Shown here one piece after another: positions 1 to 8,573 of a stretch of 64,000 nucleotides of DNA. Position 1 is the stretch's first letter, and the number at the start of each line of letters is the position of its first letter. The DNA lies in contig CAWIFM010000009.1 of NCBI GenBank assembly GCA_963835525.1, positions 496,001-560,000 of the forward strand. The letters run 5' to 3'. The notes beneath the pieces were generated by a model, which saw nothing but the letters and a program-made list of their open reading frames with translations, had not been told where the DNA came from and searched no databases. Made by a program: the position numbers and the translations under genes. The DNA comes from DASSUW01 sp963835525. GTDB taxonomy: Bacteria > Actinomycetota > Thermoleophilia > Solirubrobacterales > Solirubrobacteraceae.

Positions 1-342
1 GAGCGCGCCGCCGAGCGCCTGCGCGCGCTGATCTCGGACGCCGCAGGCGAAGTCTTCGTCGCCGACCACGACGGCGCAGTGGTCGGCATCTGCACTGTGA
101 CGCTCGACATCGAGTCCGTGCGCTTCGGCCTCCGCGCCTGGGTCGAGGACCTGGCCGTGGACCCGGGCCACCGCTCGGCCGGCCACGGCAAGGCGCTGCT
201 CGACGCGGCGAAGGACTGGGGGCGCGAGCGCGGCGCGACCCACCTCGAGCTCGACTCCGGTGAGGCGCGCGCCGACGCGCACCGCTTCTACGAGCGCGAG
301 GGGCCGTCCTGGAAGTCGACCTGCTTCGGCTGGGAGCTGTGA
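1..342 (+). CDS. GNAT family N-acetyltransferase, 5' end missing
   Basis: The reading frame is open from base 1 to the TGA at 340-342, so the gene starts before the window and 113 codons are visible. The acetyl-CoA binding signature of the GNAT fold is clear: a VEDLAVDPGHR strand/turn followed by the pyrophosphate loop HRSAGHGKALL, and the closing strand and helix ending ADAHRFYEREG. GNAT enzymes transfer an acetyl group from acetyl-CoA to an amine; the substrate cannot be told from this fragment. The family is usually 140-170 residues, so about a quarter to a third of the protein is missing. Confidence 0.85.
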   Translation, partial: ERAAERLRALISDAAGEVFVADHDGAVVGICTVTLDIESVRFGLRAWVEDLAVDPGHRSAGHGKALLDAAKDWGRERGATHLELDSGEARADAHRFYEREGPSWKSTCFGWEL

Positions 343-386
343 GGGACCGTGCGGCTCAAGCTCGGCTTCTTCGACGCGCCGGAGCG

Positions 387-1001
387 CTACCTGCGCGCCG
401 CGCTGGGCGACTGAAACGCGCGCAGGAAGCGCCGGGCGTCGCCGGTGACGGTCAGCTGCCGGGCGTCGGCCCCGTGCCACAGCACGGAGGCGAGCGTGCC
501 CGGCGTGCCTTCGATCACCGCGGCCGGTCCGGCGGCCGGCCCGCGCACGGCGTCGAGCGTCCCGTCCGCCGCGCTCAGGCTGAACACGTGCCCGTCGAGT
601 CGCAGCTCGAAGGTGCCCTCGACGCCGCCGCGGAACATCGTCATCAGCGCGATGACGGCGGCGTCGGGGCCAAGCGGCCCGTCGTTGGCCGGCTCGCCGC
701 TGCCCCAGCGGCCGAGCTCGAGGATCACGGTCCTCAGCTCGCGGCCGCGCTCCGTGAGCTCGTAGACCTGGGAGGCGGCCGGGGGCGGCAGGGTGTCACG
801 GCGCAGCACGCCGGCCGCCTCGAGCTCGCGCAGGCGCTGGGCCAGCACGTCTGGGCTTACCCTGGGCAGTCCGGCGCGCAGGTCGGTGAAGCGCTTGGGG
901 CCGAGCAGCAGCTCGCGCACCACGAGCAGCGCCCAGCGGTCGCCCACCGCGTCGAGGGCGCGGGCGATGCCACAACGATCTCTGTAAGTACGGTTAGCCA
1001 C
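387..1001 (-). CDS. HxlR-type winged-helix regulator with SCP2-like C-terminal domain
   Basis: 204 residues from a GTG start at 1001. Residues about 8-100 are an HxlR winged helix: CGIARALDAVGDRWALLV is the family opening, with the recognition region around LPRVSPDVLAQRLRELEAAG. The remainder (about 115-200) resembles an SCP2 sterol-carrier-like domain, a common fusion in actinobacterial HxlR proteins that may sense a hydrophobic ligand (family knowledge, ligand unknown). It is transcribed away from the VOC protein gene with only 37 bases between the start codons, so regulation of that neighbour and of itself is the simplest inference. Its 3' end lies 44 bases past the preceding acetyltransferase stop. 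Confidence 0.88.
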   Translation of the reverse strand: MANRTYRDRCGIARALDAVGDRWALLVVRELLLGPKRFTDLRAGLPRVSPDVLAQRLRELEAAGVLRRDTLPPPAASQVYELTERGRELRTVILELGRWGSGEPANDGPLGPDAAVIALMTMFRGGVEGTFELRLDGHVFSLSAADGTLDAVRGPAAGPAAVIEGTPGTLASVLWHGADARQLTVTGDARRFLRAFQSPSAARR

Positions 1002-1038
1002 CTAGATAGTTGGAAAATCCTACTACATGCTGTGCGGC
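1002..1038. promoter_or_regulatory. Divergent promoter region between HxlR and VOC genes
   Basis: This short stretch is markedly more AT-rich than its surroundings (CTAGATAGTTGGAAAATCC) and is all that separates two head-to-head start codons. It must carry both promoters and any HxlR operator unless they extend into the coding regions. No Shine-Dalgarno is visible for either gene. Confidence 0.5.
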
Positions 1039-1794
1039 ATGAGCGAACGAAGCGGGTTCCAACACGGCGTGCCCTGCTGGGTCGACACCTGGCAGGCCGA
1101 GGTCCCGGCCGCCTTCTACAGCGGCCTGTTCGGCTGGGAGGCGCAGGTCGGGGACGAGTACACGCTGTTCACGCACCGCGGGCTCGACGTCGCAGGTGCG
1201 GGAGCCCGCGCGGGCGCCACGCCGGCGTGGACGACCTACGTGTGGGTCGACGACGCGGACGCGCTCGCCGAGCGCGCGGTGAAGGCCGGCGGCAGCCTCG
1301 TGGCCGAGCCGTTCGACAGCCTCGACGGCGGCCGCATGGCGATCGTCGCGGACCCCGCCGGTGCCGTCATCGGCGCCTGGCAGCTCAGCGAGCACCGTGG
1401 CGCGCGGGTGGTCAACGAGCCCGGCGCATGGGCGATGAGCGCGCTCATCACGCCCGATCCCGAGGGCGCGAAGCGCTTCTACGGCGACGTCTTCGGCTGG
1501 ACGACCTCCGACTTCGGCCCCGCGACGATGTTCCACGTGCCCGGCTTCTTCGGCGGCGAGCCGTCGCAGCCCGTCCCGCGCGACGTCGTCGCCGCGATGG
1601 TGCCGGGTGAGCAGGCGGCGTGGAGCGTCGACTTCTGGGTCCGCGACGTCGACGCCGCCGCGGCCCGCGCGGCCGAGCTCGGCGGCACGGTGCTGTCGCC
1701 GCCCGCGGACGCGATGGTCGGGCGCAACACGGTGATCGCCGATCCCGCCGGGGCGGTGCTCAGCGTGAGCCAAGTGGTCCCGCCCGGCCCGTGA
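1039..1794 (+). CDS. Two-domain VOC (glyoxalase/bleomycin-resistance fold) protein
   Basis: 251 residues from ATG at 1039; an in-frame ATG at 1027 would add four residues (MLCG), but the shorter start opens like the family. Two tandem vicinal-oxygen-chelate units are visible, about residues 6-122 (opening HGVPCWVDTWQ, PAAFYSGLFGWEA) and 130-248 (opening WAMSALITPDPEGAKRFYG). The layout matches the actinobacterial Cfp30B-like VOC proteins, whose physiological substrate is not settled. The fold uses paired beta-alpha-beta-beta-beta modules to hold a metal or small hydrophobic ligand. The divergent HxlR gene is the likely regulator. Cytoplasmic: no signal peptide. Confidence 0.85.
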   Translation: MSERSGFQHGVPCWVDTWQAEVPAAFYSGLFGWEAQVGDEYTLFTHRGLDVAGAGARAGATPAWTTYVWVDDADALAERAVKAGGSLVAEPFDSLDGGRMAIVADPAGAVIGAWQLSEHRGARVVNEPGAWAMSALITPDPEGAKRFYGDVFGWTTSDFGPATMFHVPGFFGGEPSQPVPRDVVAAMVPGEQAAWSVDFWVRDVDAAAARAAELGGTVLSPPADAMVGRNTVIADPAGAVLSVSQVVPPGP

Positions 1795-1800
1795 CTCCGG

Positions 1801-4800
1801 TCACGGTCGGTGGGCGCGGAGCCGCTCGAGGTCGAGCAGCGGCGCGTCGATGTCGAAGCGATCGAGCGCGTCGTCGGTTAGCGCACGATCTACGCGCTCG
1901 GCCGCCGGCCGGAACAGATCCTCGACATCCAGAGGGTGTCGCTGGATCGGTCCGGACGCGGAGGCGGCGAGCAGTGTGCGGCCCTCGTCGTCGAAGGCGA
2001 GGGCTCGCACGTCGCCGACGGGCAGCTGCATCGTCCGGCGCCGGGCGGCGAGGCTCCAGATGCGCGCGATGCCGTCGGTGAAGGCCGCGGCGACGTGCTC
2101 GCCGTCCGGCGCGAGCGCGGTGGCGACCGCGAACGTGCCGACCGGTCCGGCGAGGGTCCCGAGGCGCTCGCCGTCGCAGTCGATCACGTCGATGCCGCGG
2201 CCGCTGCGCACGCAGAAGTAGCGGTCGCGCTCGTCGAAGTGCAGCGTCGGCTTGAGGTCGATGTCGGGCGCGTCCACGATCGCGACGCGCTCGCCCTCGC
2301 GTGTCCACAACTCGGCGGCGAACCCTGACTCGCCGGAGGCGACGGTGACGATGCGCGAGCCCTGCGGCGAGAAGGCGACGCGGTTGATCCTGTGGCCACT
2401 CGCCGGGACGCCACCGATCCGTCGCCCGTCCCACCCCCACAGGCTCGCCTCCCGGCGCACGCCCGTGGCGAGCAGGTCGCCGCGCGGATCGAACGCGACG
2501 TCGAGGATGCCATCCGAGTACACGGCGTCGGCAACGAACGTCGCCGCCGCCGTCCCGTCGACGTGCCAGATCCAGACCATGCCGTTGCGGGAGGCAACGG
2601 CGACACGGGAGCCGTCGGGGCTGAAGCCGACGCCGCGCACGTGGGAGTGCGAGTCCTCGACGTCCGGGTCGTCCTCCCCGACGAGCTTCCCGACGAGCTC
2701 ACCCGACGCGGACCAGAGCGACACAGCGCTCGATGTCACCAGCGCGACGTGGTGCCCGCAGGGGCCTACCCTCGACAGCTCGAGGTCCAGTGCTGTGCCA
2801 CCGATCCGCGGATCGAGCGGACCCCAGAGCAGCTCCGGGCCATCCGCAGCGAGCGACCAGTAGCGGACGTGGGGCGTGCCGTCGACGGTCAGCGCGAACG
2901 CGCCGGCCTGGTCCAGCAGCGCTCCCGGCATGGCGGCGGGGCGCCCGTCGTTCGACCAGATCCGCGTCGTGCGATCCTCGCCGCTCGACAGCAGTCCTGC
3001 GGGCGTCCGGACGAGCTTGTCGACGGTACCGTGATGACCGGTCAGCGGTGGGACAGCCGCGCCGTCCAGCCGCCAGAGGCGGACCGACCCCTCATGATCG
3101 ACGCTGAGCAGCAGGTCGGCGTCCGCGGGGTGGAACGCCACCTCCAGAATCGACGCGTGATGGCCGTGCAGCACGAGCCGTTCGCGCTCCCGCCGCCAGT
3201 CCCACACGCGCACCGTGCGGTCCTTTCCCCCGGAGGCGAGCAGCGCTCCGTCGGGCGAGAACGCCGTCGACCGCACGTCGCCGTCGTGGCCGGAGAGCGT
3301 CGCGACCAGGTCGCGCGACGCGTCGCGGACCGCGATCGTGTTGACAAAGGTCGCGCAGGTCGCGAAATGCGTGCGCTCGCGGTCGACCGCGGTGATGGTC
3401 AGGTCGATCTCATCGCCGGACACATGGAACGTGACCGGCGCTCCGCCGTCTGGCGCCCAGGCTCTACCGTCACCGTTCATGCCGCCGGCGACGATCGTGC
3501 TGTCGGCGAGCCGGCACGCGTTGGTCGGGCGGCTCGACTCGTCGAGGACCGTGCGGAGACCACCGTCGGCGCTCCAGAGACGGATGCTGTCGTCGCCCAC
3601 GGTCAGCACGGTTCCGTCCTGCTCGAGCGTGGCGTGGAAGAGCAGGGCGTGGGGAGCGTGCAGGCGGGGATCGCGCTCGTCCCACACCCGGTCGACGAAC
3701 CTCATCGTCCACACGAGCTCGAGCCCGCCCGGGGTGACCTCGACGAGCCACGCCTCGTCGTCGAGGTGGACGAGCACCCGGCCGTCGCCGGCGACCGTCA
3801 GGTCCCTCCACTGCACGGTGCCCGTCGGCGCGCCGGGAAGCTCGAGCCGCCCCGCCTCGGCGCCGCCCAGCTCGTGCAGCCACAACACGCCGCCTCGGTA
3901 GGTGAGCAGGCCTCCGGTCGGAGGGTGGAAAGCGGCGAGCACGGTGGTGCCGGAGCCCTCGACCAGGTACGCGCCGACGCCCGCGCCTCCGAGGTCGTGG
4001 ACCTCGACGTTGCCGCCTTGGTCGATCGAGAACACGGCATCGTCGCCGGCGAAGCCCGCGACGACCGGCGATCGCGGCGGCCGGAGCACCTTGACCGCGG
4101 CCGGGCGCAGGCTCAGCGTCTCGCGGAAGACCGTCTCCGACAGCTCGTTGCGGTCCCGCAGCAGCGCCTCCCACGCCACGAGGAAGGCCGTCTCCGGCTC
4201 CGTCTGCGCGGCCGCGCGCGCATCCGAGGCCAGCCGCACGGACTCCGAGAAGCGCAGCGCCTGCTCGCGCTCGCGCTCGCGCTCGGCCTCGCGGCGCGAG
4301 CGCTCCTCCTCGGCTGCGCGCTGCGCCGCTCCCGCGCGGATGAACTCGGCCGCGGGCTGCGGGACCAGCGCCGGCGCGGTCGCCAGCCAGTGCTCGGCCG
4401 CACGGAGCTGCTCGCCGCGCAGGAGCTGCTCGGGCGAGCGATGGCTGCGCTCCCAGCGCTGCAGCCACGAGACGAACTCGTCGTACCAGCGCACGAAGTC
4501 GGCGTGCTCCTCCGCCAGGTTGCGCAGCCGGGGCCACGCCGAGATCAGCGCCTCGTGGGCGACCTCGACGGTCCGCTCGCCGGTCGCCGGGTCGGTGGCG
4601 GCGGTCAGCAGCCGCGCGTCCACGAGCGCGTCCGCGACCGCCTGGGTGGCCGCGTCCCATTCGCGGTACCAGGCACGCCTCGACGCGCGGACGTCGCGGT
4701 CGGCCACGCTCGCCGGCGACACGAGCGCGAGCAGCACGGTGGTCGCGGCCGCCTGCTCGGCGGGGCCGAGCGCGTCCCAGTGCTTCTGCGCCAGCTGCGC

Positions 4801-6249
4801 GATGACGCCCCGGACCCGCAACTGGGCGCCGTCGGCGCCGACCGCGCCGAGTGCTTCGTAGGTCGACCGGCGCAGCGGGCCCGATTCGGCGTCGCGCGAC
4901 CACAGCTCGGTCAGCACCAGTTGGAGCAACGGGAGGTCGCCGGGGCGGCCGGCGACGTCGTCGACGAGCAGCTCGGCGAGGCCCGGCTCGAGCGTCCGCA
5001 ACCGGGTGCCGGCGGGCTTGCGCACGGCGTCGAGCAGGTCCTCCCGCGTCATCGGGAGGAGCGTGACCTGGCCTTGCTCCACGGCGGCGCCGAGCGCCGC
5101 ATGTTCCAGGACGTGGTCGTAGAAGTCGCCGCGCAGCGTGAGGACGACCTTGATGTCCTCGGCGGCGACGCAGAGCAGCGTGTCGATGAAGTCGCGGCGC
5201 TCGTCGGCGTCGCGGCACTCGATGAACAGCCGCTCGAACTGGTCGGCGACGAGGATCGCCGGGCGCCCGATCGCCTCGCGCAGCGCCGCCGCGAACGCGT
5301 CAGGCGCGAGCGGCAGGAGCGCTTCCGGCTCGAGCGGGCACAGCTCAGCGACGGCGCGGACGAGCGGGATGCGCGGCGCCGCGGCGGGCTTGAAGCGAAT
5401 CCGCCGCCGCTCGGCCAGGCCGAGCACCGGCCGCTCCTCCAAGCCCTTGCGCAGTCCCGCGCGGACAAGCGAGGACTTGCCGCTTCCGGACGCTCCGACG
5501 ACGGCGACGAGTTCCCTCTCGGACAGCCGCCGCAGGAGATTGGCGATCGCGCGGGAGCGCCCGTGGTACAGCGCGGCGTGCTCCTCCTCGAACACCTCGA
5601 GCCCGCGGTACGGGTTGTCCGGCGCGATCCGCAGCTCGGGGCAGATCGCCCAGAGGACGGGCGTCGGGCGCACGAAGAAGGTCGACCGCTGGCGGTCGCC
5701 CGGGTCCGCGTTCGCCCCGACGATGCTCAGTACCATCCCGACGGCGGCATCCGCGTCGTCGTCCCAGACCGGCGCGCCGCTGAAGCCGAGGCTGACGACG
5801 CCGCTTTCGGCGGCCAGCGCGTCGGCGTTCCCGTCGGTCGTCGTCCCGCTCAGAGTGACGGGGGCCGGCAGGCCGTCGGCCGGCTTGGCGAAGGGGAAGC
5901 CCCACGACCGGTGTGGACGGCGCTCGTCGAGCACGGTTGCGAGCGCCAGGGGCGGGCAGCCGGCGGGGACCCCTTGGCGCGGCCGCAGGATGGCCACGTC
6001 CTCGGCCGTCGCCTCGCGCCAGTACTCCGGCTCGACGCGGGCGGCGAGCACCGTGCGGGCTCCGCCGGCCTCGTACGCCATCAGCTGCACGTCGTCGCCC
6101 GGGGCGGCCCGGCTCAACTGGACGACGTGGGCGCAGGTGACGATCAGCGGGCCGTTGCAGCCGGCCACGAGGAACCCGCTTCCCGCCGTGTCGTCCGGAC
6201 CGGCCGGGCCGAGGATCCTGACGACCGAGTGCTTCGGAGCCTCGCTCAC
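1801..6249 (-). CDS. Trypsin-like protease / nSTAND1 NTPase / WD40-repeat protein (predicted conflict system)
   Basis: 1482 residues from a GTG at 6249 that overlaps the TGA of the Trypco1 gene (GTGA). Much longer start choices upstream would read through that gene in the wrong frame. Domains in order: a trypsin-like protease (about 1-205) with candidate catalytic His41 (VTCAHVV), Asp84 (AEDVAIL) and Ser157 (LGFSGAP); an nSTAND1 NTPase opening NPYRGLEVFEEEHAALYHGR (about 212-231), Walker A GASGSGKSS (252-260) and Walker B AILVADQFERLF; a charged helical stretch rich in EREREQ (about 640-660); then WD40 repeats from about 720 to the end. STAND proteins are signal-gated NTPase switches: the repeats usually sense, the NTPase oligomerises and the fused enzyme acts. 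Here the protease would be the effector. The trigger is unknown. Confidence 0.9.
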   Translation of the reverse strand: MSEAPKHSVVRILGPAGPDDTAGSGFLVAGCNGPLIVTCAHVVQLSRAAPGDDVQLMAYEAGGARTVLAARVEPEYWREATAEDVAILRPRQGVPAGCPPLALATVLDERRPHRSWGFPFAKPADGLPAPVTLSGTTTDGNADALAAESGVVSLGFSGAPVWDDDADAAVGMVLSIVGANADPGDRQRSTFFVRPTPVLWAICPELRIAPDNPYRGLEVFEEEHAALYHGRSRAIANLLRRLSERELVAVVGASGSGKSSLVRAGLRKGLEERPVLGLAERRRIRFKPAAAPRIPLVRAVAELCPLEPEALLPLAPDAFAAALREAIGRPAILVADQFERLFIECRDADERRDFIDTLLCVAAEDIKVVLTLRGDFYDHVLEHAALGAAVEQGQVTLLPMTREDLLDAVRKPAGTRLRTLEPGLAELLVDDVAGRPGDLPLLQLVLTELWSRDAESGPLRRSTYEALGAVGADGAQLRVRGVIAQLAQKHWDALGPAEQAAATTVLLALVSPASVADRDVRASRRAWYREWDAATQAVADALVDARLLTAATDPATGERTVEVAHEALISAWPRLRNLAEEHADFVRWYDEFVSWLQRWERSHRSPEQLLRGEQLRAAEHWLATAPALVPQPAAEFIRAGAAQRAAEEERSRREAEREREREQALRFSESVRLASDARAAAQTEPETAFLVAWEALLRDRNELSETVFRETLSLRPAAVKVLRPPRSPVVAGFAGDDAVFSIDQGGNVEVHDLGGAGVGAYLVEGSGTTVLAAFHPPTGGLLTYRGGVLWLHELGGAEAGRLELPGAPTGTVQWRDLTVAGDGRVLVHLDDEAWLVEVTPGGLELVWTMRFVDRVWDERDPRLHAPHALLFHATLEQDGTVLTVGDDSIRLWSADGGLRTVLDESSRPTNACRLADSTIVAGGMNGDGRAWAPDGGAPVTFHVSGDEIDLTITAVDRERTHFATCATFVNTIAVRDASRDLVATLSGHDGDVRSTAFSPDGALLASGGKDRTVRVWDWRRERERLVLHGHHASILEVAFHPADADLLLSVDHEGSVRLWRLDGAAVPPLTGHHGTVDKLVRTPAGLLSSGEDRTTRIWSNDGRPAAMPGALLDQAGAFALTVDGTPHVRYWSLAADGPELLWGPLDPRIGGTALDLELSRVGPCGHHVALVTSSAVSLWSASGELVGKLVGEDDPDVEDSHSHVRGVGFSPDGSRVAVASRNGMVWIWHVDGTAAATFVADAVYSDGILDVAFDPRGDLLATGVRREASLWGWDGRRIGGVPASGHRINRVAFSPQGSRIVTVASGESGFAAELWTREGERVAIVDAPDIDLKPTLHFDERDRYFCVRSGRGIDVIDCDGERLGTLAGPVGTFAVATALAPDGEHVAAAFTDGIARIWSLAARRRTMQLPVGDVRALAFDDEGRTLLAASASGPIQRHPLDVEDLFRPAAERVDRALTDDALDRFDIDAPLLDLERLRAHRP

Positions 6250-6638
6250 GGATTCGAGGTCTGTGTGACCGTCAGCTCGCCGGCGAAGCGATCCGGCGTC
6301 TTCCATGCGAGCGTGACCTCGATGCTGGCATCGCCGCCGACTTTGCCCATCGCGAGGTTGCCAACCTCGCCGGTGGCTCTGAGGCCGAACTTCAGCTCGA
6401 TGTGATCGGGCGGGATCGCCAGCTGCTTCACCGCCTCGGTGAGGGCGCGCACGTTCTGGCCCACCACCCGCCTCACGGCGACGTCGAAGTTGACGGTCGC
6501 CGTCACGACGCTCGTCGCGCCGCTCTTGCGGAACAAGCCGGCCTTCTGGACCGCGGGCGCCTGAAGCTCCTCGCCGTCGACCTCCACGAGAACCATGACA
6601 CCTTCCTCGTCCGTCGGGAACTCGACGTAGTTCGGCAC
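6246..6638 (-). CDS. Trypco1 (trypsin-co-occurring domain 1) protein, CU044_2847-like
   Basis: 130 residues from a GTG at 6638, preceded by GGGAGG seven bases upstream. It opens MPNYVEFPTDEEGVMVLVEV and closes with beta strands around ELKFGLRATGEVG and SIEVTLAW, the pattern of the small domain described as co-occurring with trypsin-like proteases in NTP-dependent conflict systems. Its role there is thought to be as an adaptor or substrate linking sensor and protease (inference from genomic association, no demonstrated activity). Its stop overlaps the start of the protease/NTPase/WD40 gene by four bases, so the two are translationally coupled and probably made in matched amounts. Confidence 0.85.
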   Translation of the reverse strand: MPNYVEFPTDEEGVMVLVEVDGEELQAPAVQKAGLFRKSGATSVVTATVNFDVAVRRVVGQNVRALTEAVKQLAIPPDHIELKFGLRATGEVGNLAMGKVGGDASIEVTLAWKTPDRFAGELTVTQTSNP

Positions 6639-6708
6639 GACTGCCTCCCGCTCCGGGTTGTGATGTCAGGTCGAACCTACCGCTGCGGTGGATAGCCTGC
6701 TCGACCCG
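6639..6708. promoter_or_regulatory. Divergent promoter region, Trypco1/STAND and ThuA
   Basis: Holds both promoters for two head-to-head genes. On the plus strand TAGCCT ends ten bases before the ThuA ATG. On the minus strand TAGGTT lies upstream of the Trypco1 ribosome site. An 11-base palindrome, ACCGCTGCGGT (6679-6689), sits between them and could be an operator; nothing proves it. Confidence 0.4.
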
Positions 6709-7374
6709 ATGGCGACCCGCGTGACGATCTGGAACGAGAACGTGCACGAGCGCACGGAGGACCACGTGCGCGCGATCTACCCCGACGGCATCCATGGCGC
6801 CCTCGCCGCCGCGCTCGCCGATCTCGGGACCGTCCGCACGGCGACGCTCGAGCAGCCCGAGCACGGCCTGCCCGCCGAGGTGCTCGAGAGCACCGACGTG
6901 CTGACCTGGTGGGGCCACGCGGCCCACGACCAGGTCGCCGAGGAGGTCGTCGACCGCGTGCACGAGGCGGTGCTGGGCGGCATGGGGCTCGTCGTCCTGC
7001 ACTCCGGCCACTACTCGAAGATCTTCCAGCGCCTGCTCGGCACCTCGTGCAGCCTCCAGTGGCGCAACGCGGGCGAGCGCGAGCTGGTGTGGACGGTTGA
7101 CCCCGCTCACCCGATCGCGCAGGGCGTCCCGCAGCCGATCGTCATCGAGGCGCAGGAGATGTACGGCGAGGTGTTCGACATCCCGGCGCCCGACGAGCTG
7201 GTCTTCATCAGCTCGTTCGAGGGCGGTGAGGTGTTCCGCGGCGGCTGCTGCTTCCGCCGTGGCCGCGGCCGGATCTTCTACTTCAGCCCCGGCGACCAGG
7301 ACTACCCCGTCTACCACCACCCAGACGTGCAGCGCGTGATCGCCAACGCCGTGCGGTGGGCGGCGGGCGAGTGA
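6709..7374 (+). CDS. ThuA-like domain protein
   Basis: 221 residues from ATG at 6709. A GTG seven codons upstream is possible but adds only MDSLLDP before the conserved opening MATRVTIWNENVHE. The fold is the class I glutamine-amidotransferase-like ThuA family (trehalose utilisation); visible landmarks are LTWWGHAAHDQV, GLVVLHSGHYSKIF and IFYFSPGDQDYPVYHHPDV. ThuA proteins typically sit beside Gfo/Idh/MocA dehydrogenases in sugar catabolism, and here the next gene is exactly that, overlapping by four bases (GTGA). The pair probably acts on the same 3-keto- or dehydro-sugar substrate (inference). No Shine-Dalgarno; likely leaderless. Confidence 0.88.
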   Translation: MATRVTIWNENVHERTEDHVRAIYPDGIHGALAAALADLGTVRTATLEQPEHGLPAEVLESTDVLTWWGHAAHDQVAEEVVDRVHEAVLGGMGLVVLHSGHYSKIFQRLLGTSCSLQWRNAGERELVWTVDPAHPIAQGVPQPIVIEAQEMYGEVFDIPAPDELVFISSFEGGEVFRGGCCFRRGRGRIFYFSPGDQDYPVYHHPDVQRVIANAVRWAAGE

Positions 7375-8327
7375 CGGCACTGCGGGCGGTCGTCGCCGGC
7401 GCCGGCGCGCTCGGGCCGTTCTGGGCCCGCGAGGTGCTCGAGAACGCGGATACCGAGCTCGTCGGCTGGGTCGACCTCGAGACTGCGCGGGTGGAGGAGG
7501 CGGCCGCCGAGCTCGGCGTGACCGTGGCGGCCGGTGACTCGCTGGAGGCGATGCTGCGTGAGCAGGCGCCCGACTTCGTGATCAACGTGACGGCGCCCAC
7601 CGCGCATCACGCCGTCACGCTGACCGCCTTCGAGCACGGCGCCGCGGTGCTGAGCGAGAAGCCGCTGGCCACCTCGATGGCCGAGGCGCGCGACATGATC
7701 GCCGCCGCCGACCGCGACGGGCGGCTGTTCATGGTCAGTCAGAACCGTCGCTACATGCCGGAGCTGCAGGAGTTCCGCGAGGACGTCGCGGGCCTCGGGC
7801 CGCTCTCCAGCCTCACCTGCGAGTTCCACCGCAACCACCGGGACGCCGCGGCCGAGTTCCTGTTCGCGTTTTCGCAGCCGCTGCTGCTCGACATGGCCAT
7901 CCACCTCTTCGACGGAGCGCGCGCGATCACGGGCGCCGATCCGCTCACGGTCTACTGCGACTCCTACAGCCCGCCGTGGAGCTGGTACGCGGGACCGGCC
8001 GCCGCGGCCGCCGTCTTCCGCATGACCGGCGACCTGCGCTTCTCGTTCGTCGGCAACTGGGCGGCGCCGCGCAACGAGACTTCATGGACCGGCTGGTGGC
8101 GGGCGATCGGCGAGGGCGGGATCGCGACCTGGGACGGCGAGGATCCACCCGACCTCGACCCTACGCGCTTCCGCGGGCTCGACGCGTCGCTGGCCGACTT
8201 CGTCGCGGCGCTGCGCACCGGCTCCGTCCCGCAGGGCGAGTGCCACGACAACCTGAAGAGTCTCGCCATGTGCCACGCGGCGGTCGAGTCGGCCGCGCTC
8301 GGCGCGCCGGTCAGCGTCGCAGGATGA
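7371..8327 (+). CDS. Gfo/Idh/MocA family oxidoreductase
   Basis: 318 residues from GTG at 7371, overlapping the ThuA stop. The N-terminal Rossmann fold is marked by AVVAGAGALGPFWA, and the family EKP motif is present in AVLSEKPLATSMAEARDMI. The C-terminal half is the predicted alpha/beta substrate domain with the HxxxD-type segment LLLDMAIHLFDGARAI. Enzymes of this superfamily oxidise sugars, inositols or their glycosides with NAD(P). Coupling to ThuA suggests a shared sugar pathway; the substrate is not determinable. Its last 17 bases overlap the convergent zinc-ribbon gene. Confidence 0.88.
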   Translation: MTALRAVVAGAGALGPFWAREVLENADTELVGWVDLETARVEEAAAELGVTVAAGDSLEAMLREQAPDFVINVTAPTAHHAVTLTAFEHGAAVLSEKPLATSMAEARDMIAAADRDGRLFMVSQNRRYMPELQEFREDVAGLGPLSSLTCEFHRNHRDAAAEFLFAFSQPLLLDMAIHLFDGARAITGADPLTVYCDSYSPPWSWYAGPAAAAAVFRMTGDLRFSFVGNWAAPRNETSWTGWWRAIGEGGIATWDGEDPPDLDPTRFRGLDASLADFVAALRTGSVPQGECHDNLKSLAMCHAAVESAALGAPVSVAG

Positions 8328-8559
8328 CGCGCACGGCCACGCGCGCCGGCCGCGAGGGGGCGGTGAGCGAGAGGAAGTCGCGCACGCTGCCGCTGTGGTC
8401 GCAATAGGGGCAGCCGAGCGGGTCGGACGGCCCGGCGAAGGCGCCCGCGAGCGCCACCGGCGCGTCGCACAGCGGGCACGCCAGCGTGCCGGTCGCCACG
8501 TGGCCGGAGCGGGCGCGCCGCTCCTCGATGAGCTGCTCGGGGCGGCGATCGAAGGCCAT
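8311..8559 (-). CDS. Small zinc-ribbon protein
   Basis: 82 residues. Two CxxC knuckles, CPLC (28-31) and CPYC (50-53), separated by 18 residues, make a plausible single zinc ribbon; the N-terminus is a charged helix (RRPEQLIEERRARSGH). I do not recognise a named family. The 3' end overlaps the convergent dehydrogenase by 17 bases. The ATG lies seven bases after TAGACT on its strand with no ribosome site, so a leaderless mRNA is likely. Function unknown; small zinc ribbons often bind nucleic acid or protein partners. Confidence 0.7.
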   Translation of the reverse strand: MAFDRRPEQLIEERRARSGHVATGTLACPLCDAPVALAGAFAGPSDPLGCPYCDHSGSVRDFLSLTAPSRPARVAVRVILRR

Positions 8560-8573
8560 TAGGATCAGTCTAG
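8560..8573. promoter_or_regulatory. Overlapping divergent leaderless -10 boxes
   Basis: Only 14 bases separate two start codons. TAGGAT (8560-8565) lies eight bases before the plus-strand GTG; TAGACT on the minus strand (8572-8567) lies seven bases before the other ATG. The two -10 hexamers are interleaved, so the polymerases would compete for the same site. Confidence 0.5.

Noticed and set aside
349..414. 21-codon frame after the first acetyltransferase
   Set aside because: No ribosome site or conservation evidence, and it overlaps the 3' end of the HxlR gene.
2392..6405. 1337-codon open frame on the plus strand
   Set aside because: It is antisense to the protease/NTPase/WD40 gene; its Arg/Ala-rich, motif-free translation is typical of high-GC shadow frames.
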